Below, in pieces: positions 1 to 8,188 of a stretch of DNA of 64,000 nucleotides. The notes under the pieces are model-generated. The model was not told where the DNA came from. It did not search any database and saw nothing but the letters and a program-made list of their open reading frames with translations. Both the position numbers and the translations under genes were made by a program. The stretch spans positions 1 through 64,000 of the forward strand of contig JASGJG010000016.1 in the NCBI GenBank assembly GCA_049840835.1. Direction: 5' to 3'. Every line of letters starts with the position of its first letter. The first letter of the stretch is position 1. This DNA comes from JANLTX01 sp049840835. GTDB taxonomy: Bacteria > Armatimonadota > Armatimonadia > Armatimonadales > Armatimonadaceae.

Positions 1-963
1 AAGGTTAATAGGGAAACACGATAGAATCCGAACAGCACCTACAATCCGGAAATTGCAGCAACCTTTGCTCCAAGCCGCAGCTACTGGTGAACTGCACCGG
101 AGACTGGACTCGAAATGTGCCCAAAGAAGAGGGGCCTACGATTCGTAAGGTCTATGAGCTATATGGGGCAAGCCAGAACTTCGAGGTGGTGCAGTTCAAC
201 TACCAGCACAACTACAATGTTGAGTCACGCGAGGCGATGTATGACTTCTTTGTTCGGCATCTAGGGAATGGACCGAAGGGGGCACAGGAAGTTCCGATTA
301 CCCTTCAGCCGAACCAGCTGCGGGTGAAGCGCCCCGGTGGAGCCACTGGCGAAGCGCTCATGGCATCGTTGCGTACAGATGCGGATAGTAGGGAGCGTCG
401 CTTCGTAAGCGTGGCGGTAGTAAGTCTCGTGCGGTTCTGCGGGATGGTGTGGCTCCTGCCTGGGAATTGTCCCTCCGAGAGACCTCCGCGTGGTAAGTCG
501 GTTCTGCTGGTCTGTGTGGAGCGAGACAGTGCTGCGGCGGAGTGGGCCTCCGCGCTGACCGGCCAGGGACTGACAGTGAATACTCTGGCGCTGCCCGCCG
601 ATTCAGACAAACCGAGAGGCGCTCTGGCGAGACTTCTTCTCTACCTACAATCAGAGCCCGCTTGGAGAGCGCGTGGAAGCGATTCTGGCGGCCAGTAGTG
701 GAAGCGCAGCACTGGTGGGAGTGGGTGAAGCGGGGTTGTGGACCTTGCTGGCCTCGGGGCTCTCCCCCATTCCTCTGGCGGCAGAGTCTCTTGGGTTTGA
801 TAACAGTGAAAAAACTTACATCGAGCGTGCCTTTGCGCCTTCGTGGCGCGGATTGGGTGGGATTGAGACCGCGCGCTGGCTTGCTGCAGAGCGTCCGCTA
901 CGCTGGGAGGCCCGACTTGCCCCAGAAGAGACCGCAAAATGGCTTAAGAAAGCCTTGCGCTAA
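1..963 (+). pseudogene. Alpha/beta hydrolase (acetyl xylan esterase-like), frameshifted and 5'-truncated
   Basis: The reading frame of an alpha/beta hydrolase of the acetyl-xylan-esterase type is split. A fragment in frame 1 near 49-69 reads EIAATFAP, continues in frame 3 (KPQLLVNCTGDWTRNVP, then YELYGA and the His-containing PHNYN-like segment QHNYNVESREAMYDFF), and from about 612 continues in frame 1 to the TAA at 961-963 (FFSTYNQSPLGERVEAIL, LVGVGEAGLWTLLA). Such a segment order is typical of these esterases, where the His of HNYN closes the catalytic triad. The first switch looks like a lost C in a C run at 68-72; the second lies near 612-616. A TAG also stands in frame 1 at 22-24. The 5' end lies outside the window. 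It may be a decaying gene or an intact gene with sequencing indels. It runs up to gltX on the same strand. Confidence 0.6.
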
Positions 964-1013
964 GCTGGAACTGCCAACAGGCTCCTGGCGTCTTTCATGA
1001 TAAGATAGTGCCC

Positions 1014-2594
1014 ATGTCGGTACCGACAAACACCACCGTTCGTACACGTTTTGCCCCGTCTCCCACGGGTTTTTTGCATGTTGGCGCCTTCCGCACGGCG
1101 CTCTTTTCCTGGCTCCTGGCGAAGAAGCATGGCGGGCAGTTTATGCTCCGCATTGAAGACACGGATCAGAACCGCCTTATACCTGGCTCGCTGGAGCATA
1201 TCATCCGCAGTATGCAGGCCCTGGGTATCAGCTACGATGAAGGGCCGGATAAGGCCTCTGTTGCGGCGCTCGGCGAGAAATACGGCCCATGTAATTTAGA
1301 TCTGCTGCCAAAGAACGGGGGCAAGTTTAGCCCGTACTTCCAGTCTCAGCGCCTGGAGCGCTACAACGAAGTTGTGGAGGAGCTGCTAGAGGCGGGTAAG
1401 GCCTACTACGCGTTTGAGACGAAAGAAGAGCTAGAGCAGAAACGCAAAGTGGCGGATGCGCTCAAGCGCCCGTTTCTGTACGACCGCAAGTTCCGAGACT
1501 ATCCGCTGGCAGAAGCCCGCAAGCGGGTTGCCGAAGGCGAGGCCCATGTGGTCCGCCTGAAGATGCCTACGGAGGGAAGCATCGTTACCAGAGACCTGCT
1601 GCACGGCGAGCAGACCTGGGATGCGACCACACAGGACGATTTCATTATTCTGAAAGCCGATGGGTTTCCGCCCTATCACCTGGCCGCCATGGTGGACGAC
1701 CATGATATGGAAATCACCCATGTGCTGCGCGGTGATGACTGGCTCTCCAGTTTCCCGAAACACTGGTGCCTGTTTGAAGCACTGGGTTGGGAGCCGCCAC
1801 AATTCGCGCATGTCCCCAACGTACTGGGTAACGATGGTAAAAAGCTCTCCAAGCGCCACGGTGCCCTCCCGCTGCTGAACGCACCGGAGATGGAGAAGGA
1901 TGGCTCGCTATCTGGTCGAACGTCCCCCGGTTTTATCGACGATGAAGGGTTTCTTCCTGAGGCGCTGCTGAACTATCTGGCGCTGATCGGCTGGTCGCCG
2001 GGCGACGACCGGGAGATTATGACCCAGGGCGAGCTGATAGAGGCGTTCTCCCTGGACGGTGTGGGGAAGTCTGGTGGTATCTTTGATGCCGATAAGCTGG
2101 CCTGGATGAACGGTAAATATCTCCGCGCCCTCTCCCCCGCCGAGTATACAGAGCGTGCCTGGCCGTTCTTAGAGAAAGCCGGTGCGGACCTCTCTGACCG
2201 TGACCTGGTGGAGAAGTTGCTGCCACTGGAGCAGGAAAAGGTCAAGAAACTCTCTGATGTTCCGGCCACTATCGACTATCTGCTCTTAGATTCGCCCGAG
2301 TATGTAGAGAAGAGTGCCCAGAAATGGCTGAAGGCTCCCGGTGCGGCAGACTATGTCGCTGCTGTTGCCGAAGCGCTGAACACTCTGGAGACCTGGACTC
2401 CGGAAGCGATTGAGAGCGCCACCCGAAACGTGGGTACCGCGCATGAGCGCGATAAGGGCGATGTCACCCATCCCATTCGTGTGGCGATTACGGGTCGGGA
2501 GGTCGGTCCGAGCCTCTTCGATACCCTGTTTGTTCTCGGTAAGGAGCGGCTACGTCGCCGCTTCGGAAAGGCACTGGAGCTAGCGCGTGGCTGA
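1014..2594 (+). CDS. gltX: Glutamyl-tRNA synthetase
   Basis: Charges tRNA(Glu) with glutamate in the cytoplasm. The class I signature is clear: the N-terminus reads TRFAPSPTGFLHVGAFRTAL (HIGH-type motif HVGA), followed by LRIEDTDQNR, and the KMSKS-type loop KLSKRHG lies near residue 280; the C-terminal helical anticodon-binding part is complete. I take the ATG at 1014; a GTG two codons upstream (1008) is an alternative. Compared with common bacterial GluRS there are two insertions: about 20 residues after YDEGPD and about 20 residues just after the KLSKRHG loop. The 3' end overlaps the next gene by 8 nt, suggesting translational coupling. Function is sure; whether the enzyme also charges tRNA(Gln) cannot be told from sequence alone. 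Confidence 0.96.
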   Translation: MSVPTNTTVRTRFAPSPTGFLHVGAFRTALFSWLLAKKHGGQFMLRIEDTDQNRLIPGSLEHIIRSMQALGISYDEGPDKASVAALGEKYGPCNLDLLPKNGGKFSPYFQSQRLERYNEVVEELLEAGKAYYAFETKEELEQKRKVADALKRPFLYDRKFRDYPLAEARKRVAEGEAHVVRLKMPTEGSIVTRDLLHGEQTWDATTQDDFIILKADGFPPYHLAAMVDDHDMEITHVLRGDDWLSSFPKHWCLFEALGWEPPQFAHVPNVLGNDGKKLSKRHGALPLLNAPEMEKDGSLSGRTSPGFIDDEGFLPEALLNYLALIGWSPGDDREIMTQGELIEAFSLDGVGKSGGIFDADKLAWMNGKYLRALSPAEYTERAWPFLEKAGADLSDRDLVEKLLPLEQEKVKKLSDVPATIDYLLLDSPEYVEKSAQKWLKAPGAADYVAAVAEALNTLETWTPEAIESATRNVGTAHERDKGDVTHPIRVAITGREVGPSLFDTLFVLGKERLRRRFGKALELARG

Positions 2595-3324
2595 ACCCAT
2601 CCTGGACATCTTCGCTCTCTTTGGCCCGATTCCCCCCGCTGGTGCTGTCCCCGGCACCGATGCTCTGCGAGCAACCCATAGCAAGCACGGCGTAGCAGGG
2701 GCGGTCGCCCTCTCCACTCGCGGCATCTATCATGCCGCTCCCGCCGGCAACCGGGAAACAGCGGCCCTGTGTCAGCAATCGGGCGGTTCTCTCTTGCCCG
2801 CCGCAGTGCTGGACCCACGGGTGCCACGCTTTGAGACCAATTTTCCCGGCGCTCGGCTTCTCAGCCTATTTCCTGCCACCCAGAATTGGCCCGTGCGCTG
2901 GCTACCGTTTACCCATGCGCTGAAGACCCTGGCCGAGTCCGGCGTGAAAATCCCCCTGCTCTTTGAGGCCACACGTCCCGGTGATCTGACTGCGTTTCAG
3001 GAAGTGCTTGAAAAGTCAGGCTATAACACTGCCGTAGTGCTGGTAGGGATAGACGATCCTACCCTATCCGAAGCGATTGCCTTCGCGAAAGGTAACTCGA
3101 AAGTTCACCTGGCCACAGATGGTCTCGTGGGTATCGGGCAGCTTGCGCTGGTGGTGGAGCATCTCGGGGCTGAGCGGCTCGTCTTCGGTTCTGGAGCGAT
3201 TGCCCGCAATGCTCTTTCTTCTGCTCTCGCTGTTGTTCGGGCCGCTGGCTTCGATGATAACGTGCGTGGTCAAATCTTTGCGAACAACGCCAAGCGCCTG
3301 CTGGCTTCCGGAGGTGCATCATGA
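2587..3324 (+). CDS. Amidohydrolase-like TIM-barrel protein, first of a pair
   Basis: A 245-residue protein with the look of the amidohydrolase_2/TIM-barrel superfamily: N-terminal ILDIFALFGP, alternating beta-strand/helix segments (KIPLLFEA, TAVVLVGIDDP, RLVFGSGA) and a C-terminal IFANNAKRLL helix that matches the usual end of these barrels. The canonical metal-binding HxH after the first strand is absent (IFALFG in its place), so metal-dependent hydrolysis is doubtful. It starts with GTG inside the end of gltX and overlaps the next gene by 4 nt (ATGA), so the three genes form one translationally coupled unit. The substrate is unknown. Confidence 0.7.
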   Translation: MAEPILDIFALFGPIPPAGAVPGTDALRATHSKHGVAGAVALSTRGIYHAAPAGNRETAALCQQSGGSLLPAAVLDPRVPRFETNFPGARLLSLFPATQNWPVRWLPFTHALKTLAESGVKIPLLFEATRPGDLTAFQEVLEKSGYNTAVVLVGIDDPTLSEAIAFAKGNSKVHLATDGLVGIGQLALVVEHLGAERLVFGSGAIARNALSSALAVVRAAGFDDNVRGQIFANNAKRLLASGGAS

Positions 3325-4121
3325 GCATCATTGATGTCCATTGTGGCTGGGGGCCGACTACTGCCGCCCCGTATTGGAATGATGCTGCCGAAGTCACGAA
3401 GGGGCTCCGCGCACGTGGTATCACACAGGCATTCGTTTCCTCGAGTCTGGCGCGCCGGTACGACCCCGTAGCGGGCAACGATTCCGTGGCAGAGACTGTG
3501 GCGAATCAAGCAGCAGGCACTTGCGATCTAAAAGGCTGGCTGGTGTGCAGCGTGGCCCAGCTAGACGAAGCTTCCAGCCAGCTACGCCGCTACCTTTACA
3601 CCGATAACTTCGTGGGTATGGCGGTCTACCCTGACCCTCTGGTCGGGCATCCAGTCACTTACACGGACTTCAATGAGCTTTTCACTCTGTTTCGCCGCTA
3701 TGGTAAGCCGCTCTTAATTGAGACCCCAACTGCGGAGGCTATGGCTGAAGCGGTGAATATCGCAGCACAGCTTCAGGGGATCAAAGTTATTACCAGCGGC
3801 ATGGGTGGGCGCGAGTGGCAGCTGGCTATCGAGCTGGCCGCCAAGCCGGTGAATCTGTTCCTGGATATCTCGGGTGCACTGGCGCCGGAAAAGCTGCCGT
3901 TTGCTATCAAGACTATCGGGGGCGTACGTAAGTTACTCTTTGCGTCAGGTGCGCCACAGACCGATCCTATGGCGATCCTAGCACTGGTAGACGAGCTGGA
4001 TATTCATCCGGAAGATAAGGCCCGAATCTTAGGTGGCAATGCACGCCGAATCTTTGGGCTGGGTGGCGAGACTGACGACGAAGGCACTGGAGGTGTGAGC
4101 CTGACCCCCATGGGGCGATAA
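3321..4121 (+). CDS. Amidohydrolase-like TIM-barrel protein, second of a pair
   Basis: A 266-residue relative of the preceding gene. The N-terminus IIDVHCGWGPT resembles the amidohydrolase_2 opening IIDxHxH but keeps only the first His; later segments (GMAVYPDPLVGHPV, KPLLIETP, KLLFASGAPQTDPM and the C-terminal ILGGNARRIFGL) follow the barrel order, including the final Asp-containing GxxxxTDP segment and the NARRIF helix. ATG lies in an ATGA overlap with the upstream gene. Two consecutive members, both with an incomplete metal site, may form a heteromer. The substrate is not predictable. A sigma-70-type promoter for an RNA on the same strand follows about 20 nt after the stop. Confidence 0.7.
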   Translation: MSIIDVHCGWGPTTAAPYWNDAAEVTKGLRARGITQAFVSSSLARRYDPVAGNDSVAETVANQAAGTCDLKGWLVCSVAQLDEASSQLRRYLYTDNFVGMAVYPDPLVGHPVTYTDFNELFTLFRRYGKPLLIETPTAEAMAEAVNIAAQLQGIKVITSGMGGREWQLAIELAAKPVNLFLDISGALAPEKLPFAIKTIGGVRKLLFASGAPQTDPMAILALVDELDIHPEDKARILGGNARRIFGLGGETDDEGTGGVSLTPMGR

Positions 4122-4140
4122 ATTCTCCCGCCCCTTGCTC

Positions 4141-4168
4141 TTGACAGACTTGGACGCAGAGGTATACT
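4141..4168 (+). promoter_or_regulatory. Sigma-70-type promoter of the hairpin RNA
   Basis: TTGACA at 4141-4146 and TATACT at 4163-4168 are separated by 16 nt, close to the housekeeping consensus. There is no open reading frame of note before the terminator at 4304-4340, so the promoter seems to serve an untranslated RNA. Confidence 0.75.
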
Positions 4169-4173
4169 GAAAT

Positions 4174-4345
4174 TGCTCAACAATGTCGAAGAGCAACACC
4201 TCCCGTCTCGGGAGAGACAGTAGACCTGTCACCAACCCCTGCCTCCGCCGGAAGGCAGGACGAGACCAACAAGCCCGCAGCCGTGCGGGGTAGACAAATA
4301 CGGAAAATCGGGGGGAGCAAAGAAGGCTCTCCCCGATTTTTATTG
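4174..4345 (+). ncRNA. Hairpin-rich small RNA, unknown family
   Basis: Between a strong promoter and an intrinsic terminator lies about 170 nt without a plausible ORF but with a chain of short hairpins: TTGCTC/GAGCAA (4173-4178 with 4191-4196), CTCCCG/CGGGAG (4200-4205 with 4209-4214), GACAG/CTGTC (4216-4220 with 4226-4230), CCTGCCT/AGGCAGG (4238-4244 with 4253-4259), CCCGCA/TGCGGG (4274-4279 with 4284-4289), then the terminator. Nothing is encoded downstream on this strand (the next gene converges), so it is not a leader. It lacks the SRP RNA core GGAAG/AGCAG arrangement and the single long interrupted helix of 6S RNA. Likely an independent structured sRNA; family and role unknown. Confidence 0.55.
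4304..4340 (+). terminator. Bidirectional intrinsic terminator
   Basis: A 15-bp stem pairs 4304-4318 with 4326-4340 around a 7-nt loop (one G-T pair). The arms begin with AAAATCGGGG and end with CCCCGATTTT, so a T run follows the stem on both strands. It ends the small RNA on the plus strand and the sigma/TPR gene, whose TAA overlaps the stem edge, on the minus strand. Confidence 0.85.
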
Positions 4346-6439
4346 TTGGTGCAAGAGCTCAATCAACCCTGGAAATCTCTTTTTCAGGCCACAAATCCGC
4401 CGACAGATTCCAGCAGTCTGCGGTTCCTGCTGCAAGATTTTTAGAAAAGCGGCAGCATCGATCAAGCAGTCGGCATCGGCGGCGGTCTCTGCCAGAGCGA
4501 GATAGTCTCCTGGTGCCTCGGGCAAGATCGTAGCGCGGACAGTGGCCGCCTCTTTAGTACTGCCGAGCGCCTCCAGAGCGACGGCTAGCTGGTAGCGACG
4601 ATGCAGCTCACAGCAAGAACGTAGCAGCGCCGCTGCCTCTTTCCATTTCTGGCGGGCCAGAAGCACCCGAACAAGCTGTCCGTGGCTTTCTGAGTTCTCC
4701 GGCTGGAGGGTAAGCGAGCGCCGCGCGAACCTCTCGGCAGCAACAAGGCGTTTGTGCCCCAGGCAGGCGCGGCTTAACTGAAGCTGCAAATAGGCATCAT
4801 GGGGAAACCGGTCGGCAATCTCATCTAGCACCGCGCGGTCCACTACTGTGGAAACTAGAATACGGGTCCAGCAGATATAAGGGCTCTCTGGTAACAGAGT
4901 GTAGGCCGCAAGTGCATGCTTGCGGCGCTGTCGGCGGTCGTCCTGGTAGTGATACCGCCAGGCAAGAGCAGCATGAGCCTCACCGCTGCCAGGATGCTCG
5001 CGCAGGAACGCTTTCAAGACACCTATACTCTCATCGTGCCGCCCCAGGTCCGCGTAGATCCAGGCAAGCTCCGCCCAGCTTTCGGCGAAATCCGGCGCGA
5101 TACGAACCAGATGTTCCGCCAGTGCCAGGGTCTCTTCATCGTGTAGCCCCAGGTTCATACGCACCTGAAACAGATGCTTCAAGGCCAGCGGGTGGTTCGG
5201 GTCCAGCGCCACCGCTTGCTCCAAGAGCGGGCGGGCGATATCCCATCGTCCCAGCCGAGCGCAGGGCATATAGACTTCGATATAGCCCGTGGGATCCCCT
5301 GGCAGAGCATGCCGATACTCTTCCAACGCTACAAGCCTCTCCTCATAGCGACTGAGTCTGCCCAGGGCGCAGCAGAACTGATAATGCGTCTGCCCATCCA
5401 GCGGATCGGTGGTGAGTGCGGCGCGATACCCAGCCAGCGCTTCTTCGTCCTTTCCCTGGGTTACGAATCGCTCGGCTTCCAGTAAAGTGCGTGCGTCTTC
5501 GGGGACAACGGTGAGCGCACTCGTGAGTATGGCTATGGCCTCCGTGCTTCGCTTCTCATGCCGTAGCATTCGCGCCAGAGCTACGGCAGCATGAACGCAC
5601 GCGGGTTGAAGCGCCAAGGTTTCCTGATAGGCGATGCGTGCCTGCTCCCAGCGTCCCTGGTAGTACAGTCGGTCCGCTTGCTCCCGTTGCCGCTCCCAGG
5701 TCACCAGCCGCTGTGGGGGTAGCTCTTCTGTCGTTTCGGGGAGTCGCCGCTGAATTCCCAAACAGAGCTGTAGCTCTCTCCCCCCTGGCAGAGAGATCGT
5801 TACGATACGGACATCGCGCACGATATCCGAGAGGCGGGCCTCTAAGTATCTCTCCGGAAGAATAAGGGGTTGCTCGCTCTGCTCCGATAAGCGAGAGCGA
5901 AGTCGCTTGCGTGCCCGGCTGAGCCGCTGCATTGCGCTGGAGACACTGATTCCCAGATGCTCCGCGATTTCCTGATGGGAGTATTCCTCTAGAGTGAGCT
6001 TGAGCGGAATCTGGTACTTTTCCGGCAAGGAGTTGATTTCTTGCGCCGCCAGTCGCAGTAGCAGTTGCTCCTCAGCGGCCTCCTCCACACTCCGGAGAGG
6101 TTCGTTAGGCATAGCAAAGCCCGCCGCCAGAAAGGGGGCGCGGCGTTGCTGGCGTGCCAGGGCTTTCAGGCAAAGCCTCTTGGCGATTTCCAGCAGCCAG
6201 ACCGAGAATCCCTTGCCTTCCGCAGTACGATCTTCATAACGATCCAGGCCATGCAAGGCCCGTATGAATGTCTCGGTCAGCAGGTCACTGGCCTCAATAG
6301 CCGGGTCACGGCGCGGGCTGTCTAACCATCTACGACAATGCTGGTAGACTTGCTTTTCGTAGCGCTCCCAGAGTTGCCCGAAGGCAGCCTTGTCTCCTTT
6401 GCGGGCGCGGCGGATAAGCTCCTGGTCAGAAAGACGCAT
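4340..6439 (-). CDS. ECF sigma factor fused to a long TPR domain
   Basis: 699 residues. Residues 1 to about 100 are sigma region 2 (SDQELIRRARKGDKAAFGQL, then DLLTETFIRAL and GFSVWLLEIAKRLCLKAL); about 130-190 are region 4 (LPEKYQIPLKL, SHQEIAEHLGISVSSAMQRL, SRARKRLRSRL). From about 250 to the end runs a series of TPR-like helix pairs (WEQARIAYQETLALQPACVH, DEEALAGYRAALTTDPLDGQ, HDESIGVLKAFLREHPGSGE). An ordinary ECF factor is about 180 residues, so the tail is three times the size of the sigma part. There is no adjacent anti-sigma gene; the TPR tail may take that sensing role by binding a partner (inference). Its upstream region carries the same promoter-like block as the lipoprotein genes at 7.7-10.1 kb, so self-activation and control of that array are likely. 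Confidence 0.88.
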   Translation of the reverse strand: MRLSDQELIRRARKGDKAAFGQLWERYEKQVYQHCRRWLDSPRRDPAIEASDLLTETFIRALHGLDRYEDRTAEGKGFSVWLLEIAKRLCLKALARQQRRAPFLAAGFAMPNEPLRSVEEAAEEQLLLRLAAQEINSLPEKYQIPLKLTLEEYSHQEIAEHLGISVSSAMQRLSRARKRLRSRLSEQSEQPLILPERYLEARLSDIVRDVRIVTISLPGGRELQLCLGIQRRLPETTEELPPQRLVTWERQREQADRLYYQGRWEQARIAYQETLALQPACVHAAVALARMLRHEKRSTEAIAILTSALTVVPEDARTLLEAERFVTQGKDEEALAGYRAALTTDPLDGQTHYQFCCALGRLSRYEERLVALEEYRHALPGDPTGYIEVYMPCARLGRWDIARPLLEQAVALDPNHPLALKHLFQVRMNLGLHDEETLALAEHLVRIAPDFAESWAELAWIYADLGRHDESIGVLKAFLREHPGSGEAHAALAWRYHYQDDRRQRRKHALAAYTLLPESPYICWTRILVSTVVDRAVLDEIADRFPHDAYLQLQLSRACLGHKRLVAAERFARRSLTLQPENSESHGQLVRVLLARQKWKEAAALLRSCCELHRRYQLAVALEALGSTKEAATVRATILPEAPGDYLALAETAADADCLIDAAAFLKILQQEPQTAGICRRICGLKKRFPGLIELLHQQ

Positions 6440-6494
6440 CCGCTCTACGATACCAATAATCTAGCGGTTTCCTCCCCTATTTCGTTGCTCCTTA

Positions 6495-6524
6495 TTAGAG
6501 AGGCAGTTTGTGTCGCCTCTCTAA
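6495..6524 (-). promoter_or_regulatory. Leader hairpin of the sigma/TPR gene
   Basis: A perfect 10-bp stem, 6495-6504 with 6515-6524, and a 10-nt loop. It begins just after the GAACC end of the shared promoter block. The stem sequence (TTAGAGAGGC) differs from the stems in the lipoprotein leaders, although the position is the same. It lies about 55 nt upstream of the ATG. Confidence 0.6.
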
Positions 6525-6527
6525 ATA

Positions 6528-6559
6528 GGTTCAATCCCATGAGTTGGAAAAACCTGACA
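6528..6559 (-). promoter_or_regulatory. Shared promoter-like block, copy at the sigma gene
   Basis: On the minus strand it reads TGTCAGG, 10 nt, TCATGGGATTGAACC. The same two blocks with the same 10-nt gap precede four lipoprotein transcription units (7654, 8630, 9135, 9658). TGTCAGG would be the -35-like part; the -10 part lies inside TCATGGGATTGA. This suggests that the sigma/TPR factor reads its own promoter. Confidence 0.7.
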
Positions 6560-6591
6560 GTTTATAAATTCTTTTTTTTGGCACCCGCGAA

Positions 6592-7071
6592 TTAGCGATT
6601 TCCGACCCAATCCGTGTAGATTTCCTGCGCCATAAGCAGCTCCGAAAGCTGCCCCACATGCCCCTGTAGATGCCGGATATTGACAAACTGGTGCTCCAGC
6701 TTGCCCATGTTCGGGTACCAGTCAAACCCGGTTTCTGTGGCGTCTAAGTTCAGGGAGTCTACAAATGGAGGCAGAGCGGCTATCAGCCAGTCTAAATACT
6801 CTAGGAGTTCCGCCTGTGTATACGGCGGCTCCATATCCGGCATGCCCCAGAGGTAACGCACGCTGTCTCTGTGTTTTTCCCAGGCTTGAAACGATGCCAG
6901 ATCGGAAGCTAGATATAGATGTGTGTAGAAGATAGCGTGGTAAGCAATACGCCAGAAGTTACGCGGGTGGGTTCCGGCGATCCAGGTAGTATCCGGGCAG
7001 CGCTCTATGGCCTGGCGCAGCATTGCCAGCCCGGCGCCGTACTGACTTTTCAGGGCGGGTTTGATATCCAT
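6592..7071 (-). CDS. DinB-like four-helix protein
   Basis: A 159-residue protein starting at the ATG at 7071 (MDIKPALKSQYGAG); a longer GTG reading from 7110 would overlap the upstream gene and is less likely. The pattern is that of the DinB/DfsB family: four helices with His residues at the metal positions (FWRIAYHAIFYTHLYLA, HQFVNIRHLQGHVGQL). Such proteins bind a divalent metal and some act as thiol-dependent transferases; the substrate here is unknown. It is the downstream gene of a tandem DinB pair, 8 nt after the stop of its partner. Confidence 0.75.
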   Translation of the reverse strand: MDIKPALKSQYGAGLAMLRQAIERCPDTTWIAGTHPRNFWRIAYHAIFYTHLYLASDLASFQAWEKHRDSVRYLWGMPDMEPPYTQAELLEYLDWLIAALPPFVDSLNLDATETGFDWYPNMGKLEHQFVNIRHLQGHVGQLSELLMAQEIYTDWVGNR

Positions 7072-7079
7072 AGTGGCGC

Positions 7080-7580
7080 CTATTCTACACCGTGATTTCG
7101 GTACCACCACCAGTCCGCGTAGTCCGTATCTACGACCTCACCGCCGAGCTGATCTACCAGCAGCGCTACCTGCCCCCGGTGATAGGGCGCATGCCCGATA
7201 AGCTGCACAATCTGAACTTCAATCCCCAAGGTGAACTGCTCTGTGTCGGAGACAGGAAAGCGGAAGGTACCGGCAAGACCGGCTTCATCCAGGTTCGCAA
7301 GATACTCGGTCTAATTGGCCTCTACCTCAGCAAATCGGGGACGCAGGGTAGAAAGCTCGCAGGCTTCATTCCACCAGGGAATCTGGTTCTTGCCATCGCC
7401 CGCCATGTAGTCCAGCCATTTCTCGCGCCCTACTAGTAAATGGTCCGCCAGAGTCACGGCGCGCTGGAACCGGGGGTCGGTGCGGCTGGCTTCAGGCACG
7501 GACTCCAGCATGCCGAGCATTTTCTGATTGCAGTCTTTTTCGTACTCGTAGGACTCGCGGTAGTAGTTCAGCAGGGACAA
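7080..7580 (-). pseudogene. DinB-like protein interrupted by an in-frame TAG
   Basis: The first 89 residues (MSLLNYYRESYEYEKDCNQK, then LADHLLVGREKWLDYM) are the N-terminal half of a DinB-like protein. A TAG at 7311-7313 stops it, but the same frame stays open for a further 76 codons to a TAG at 7080, with the expected second half (FTLGIEVQIVQLIGHAPYHR, then GQVALLVDQLGGE, DYADWWWYR). The interrupted codon follows VEAN and aligns with the usual Trp (TGG to TAG is one base). It is either a recent nonsense mutation, a sequence error or a suppressed stop. The partner gene follows 8 nt downstream. Confidence 0.75.
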
Positions 7581-7653
7581 GGGGAAGCCTCCATATCGCT
7601 ATCAATCCGCTGGAGCGCCGAAATCCGGAAACGCAAATTTTGAAAAAAATTCT

Positions 7654-7685
7654 TGTCAGGCCTTTTTCTCTCATAGGATTGAACC
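7654..7685 (+). promoter_or_regulatory. Shared promoter-like block before lipoprotein 1
   Basis: TGTCAGG (7654-7660), 10 nt, TCATAGGATTGAACC (7671-7685). A leader hairpin follows: TGAGGC (7693-7698) with GCCTCA (7707-7712), and CCTTTC with GAAGGG can extend it with a small bulge. The ATG lies at 7734. Because only 32 nt separate lipoproteins 1 and 2 and no block lies between them, this copy probably drives both. Confidence 0.7.
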
Positions 7686-7733
7686 TTTCGAGTGAGGCGG
7701 CTGTGTGCCTCATGGAAGGGAAAGAACTCAGAG

Positions 7734-8156
7734 ATGAAACTGGTCTGGTTGGCGCTGCGCCTGATGGCGCTGGGTCTTCTGCTTTGTATGTTCGGCTGCG
7801 GGGGAAGCAAGGGGGAAACAGACCCCGACACACGCAAGACGTACACACTTCAATACACCTGTACCAACTTAGAGGATACGTCGGTGATTTTCGAAGCCAC
7901 GGATGTACCTACGGGTGTGATTACGGGTCCGCTTACAACGGCTTCAGGGGCTTCCAGCAATGACTCTACGCAGGGCTACTACACCACGGATGCGCATACC
8001 AGTGTGCTGGTAGTGGTATTCGATAGCTCCCACAGAGAGCTGACTCGTATACGGCAAGATGGAGTCAACGTTGGGGAGGGGCTAATCACCACGGTCAAAG
8101 TCACTTACGATGGGACTCAGGTGAAGATGGTCACCACGGGTAGCGGGCACCATTAG
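7734..8156 (+). CDS. Small lipoprotein 1 of a five-member array
   Basis: 140 residues. I choose the ATG at 7734 because it places a normal lipoprotein signal at the N-terminus (MKLVWLALRLMALGLLLCMF, then the lipobox Cys in GC) and aligns with the paralogs; the GTG/ATG reading from 7692 adds an unrelated 14 residues. After the Cys comes a Gly/Ser/Glu linker, then a beta-rich domain (TYTLQYTCTNLEDTSVIFEA, VLVVVFDSSHRELTRI, TTVKVTYDGTQVKMV) shared with the four following genes. It is expected to be anchored in a membrane and exposed in the periplasm or outside. Function unknown. Expression probably depends on the sigma/TPR factor via the shared block. Confidence 0.8.
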   Translation: MKLVWLALRLMALGLLLCMFGCGGSKGETDPDTRKTYTLQYTCTNLEDTSVIFEATDVPTGVITGPLTTASGASSNDSTQGYYTTDAHTSVLVVVFDSSHRELTRIRQDGVNVGEGLITTVKVTYDGTQVKMVTTGSGHH

Positions 8157-8188
8157 ATTCCGTAGGCAACACGAAAAGGAATACGAGA

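Noticed and set aside
4141..4345. Assignment of the hairpin RNA to SRP RNA or 6S RNA.
   Set aside because: The SRP core pattern and the long interrupted helix of 6S are not found. I leave it unassigned.
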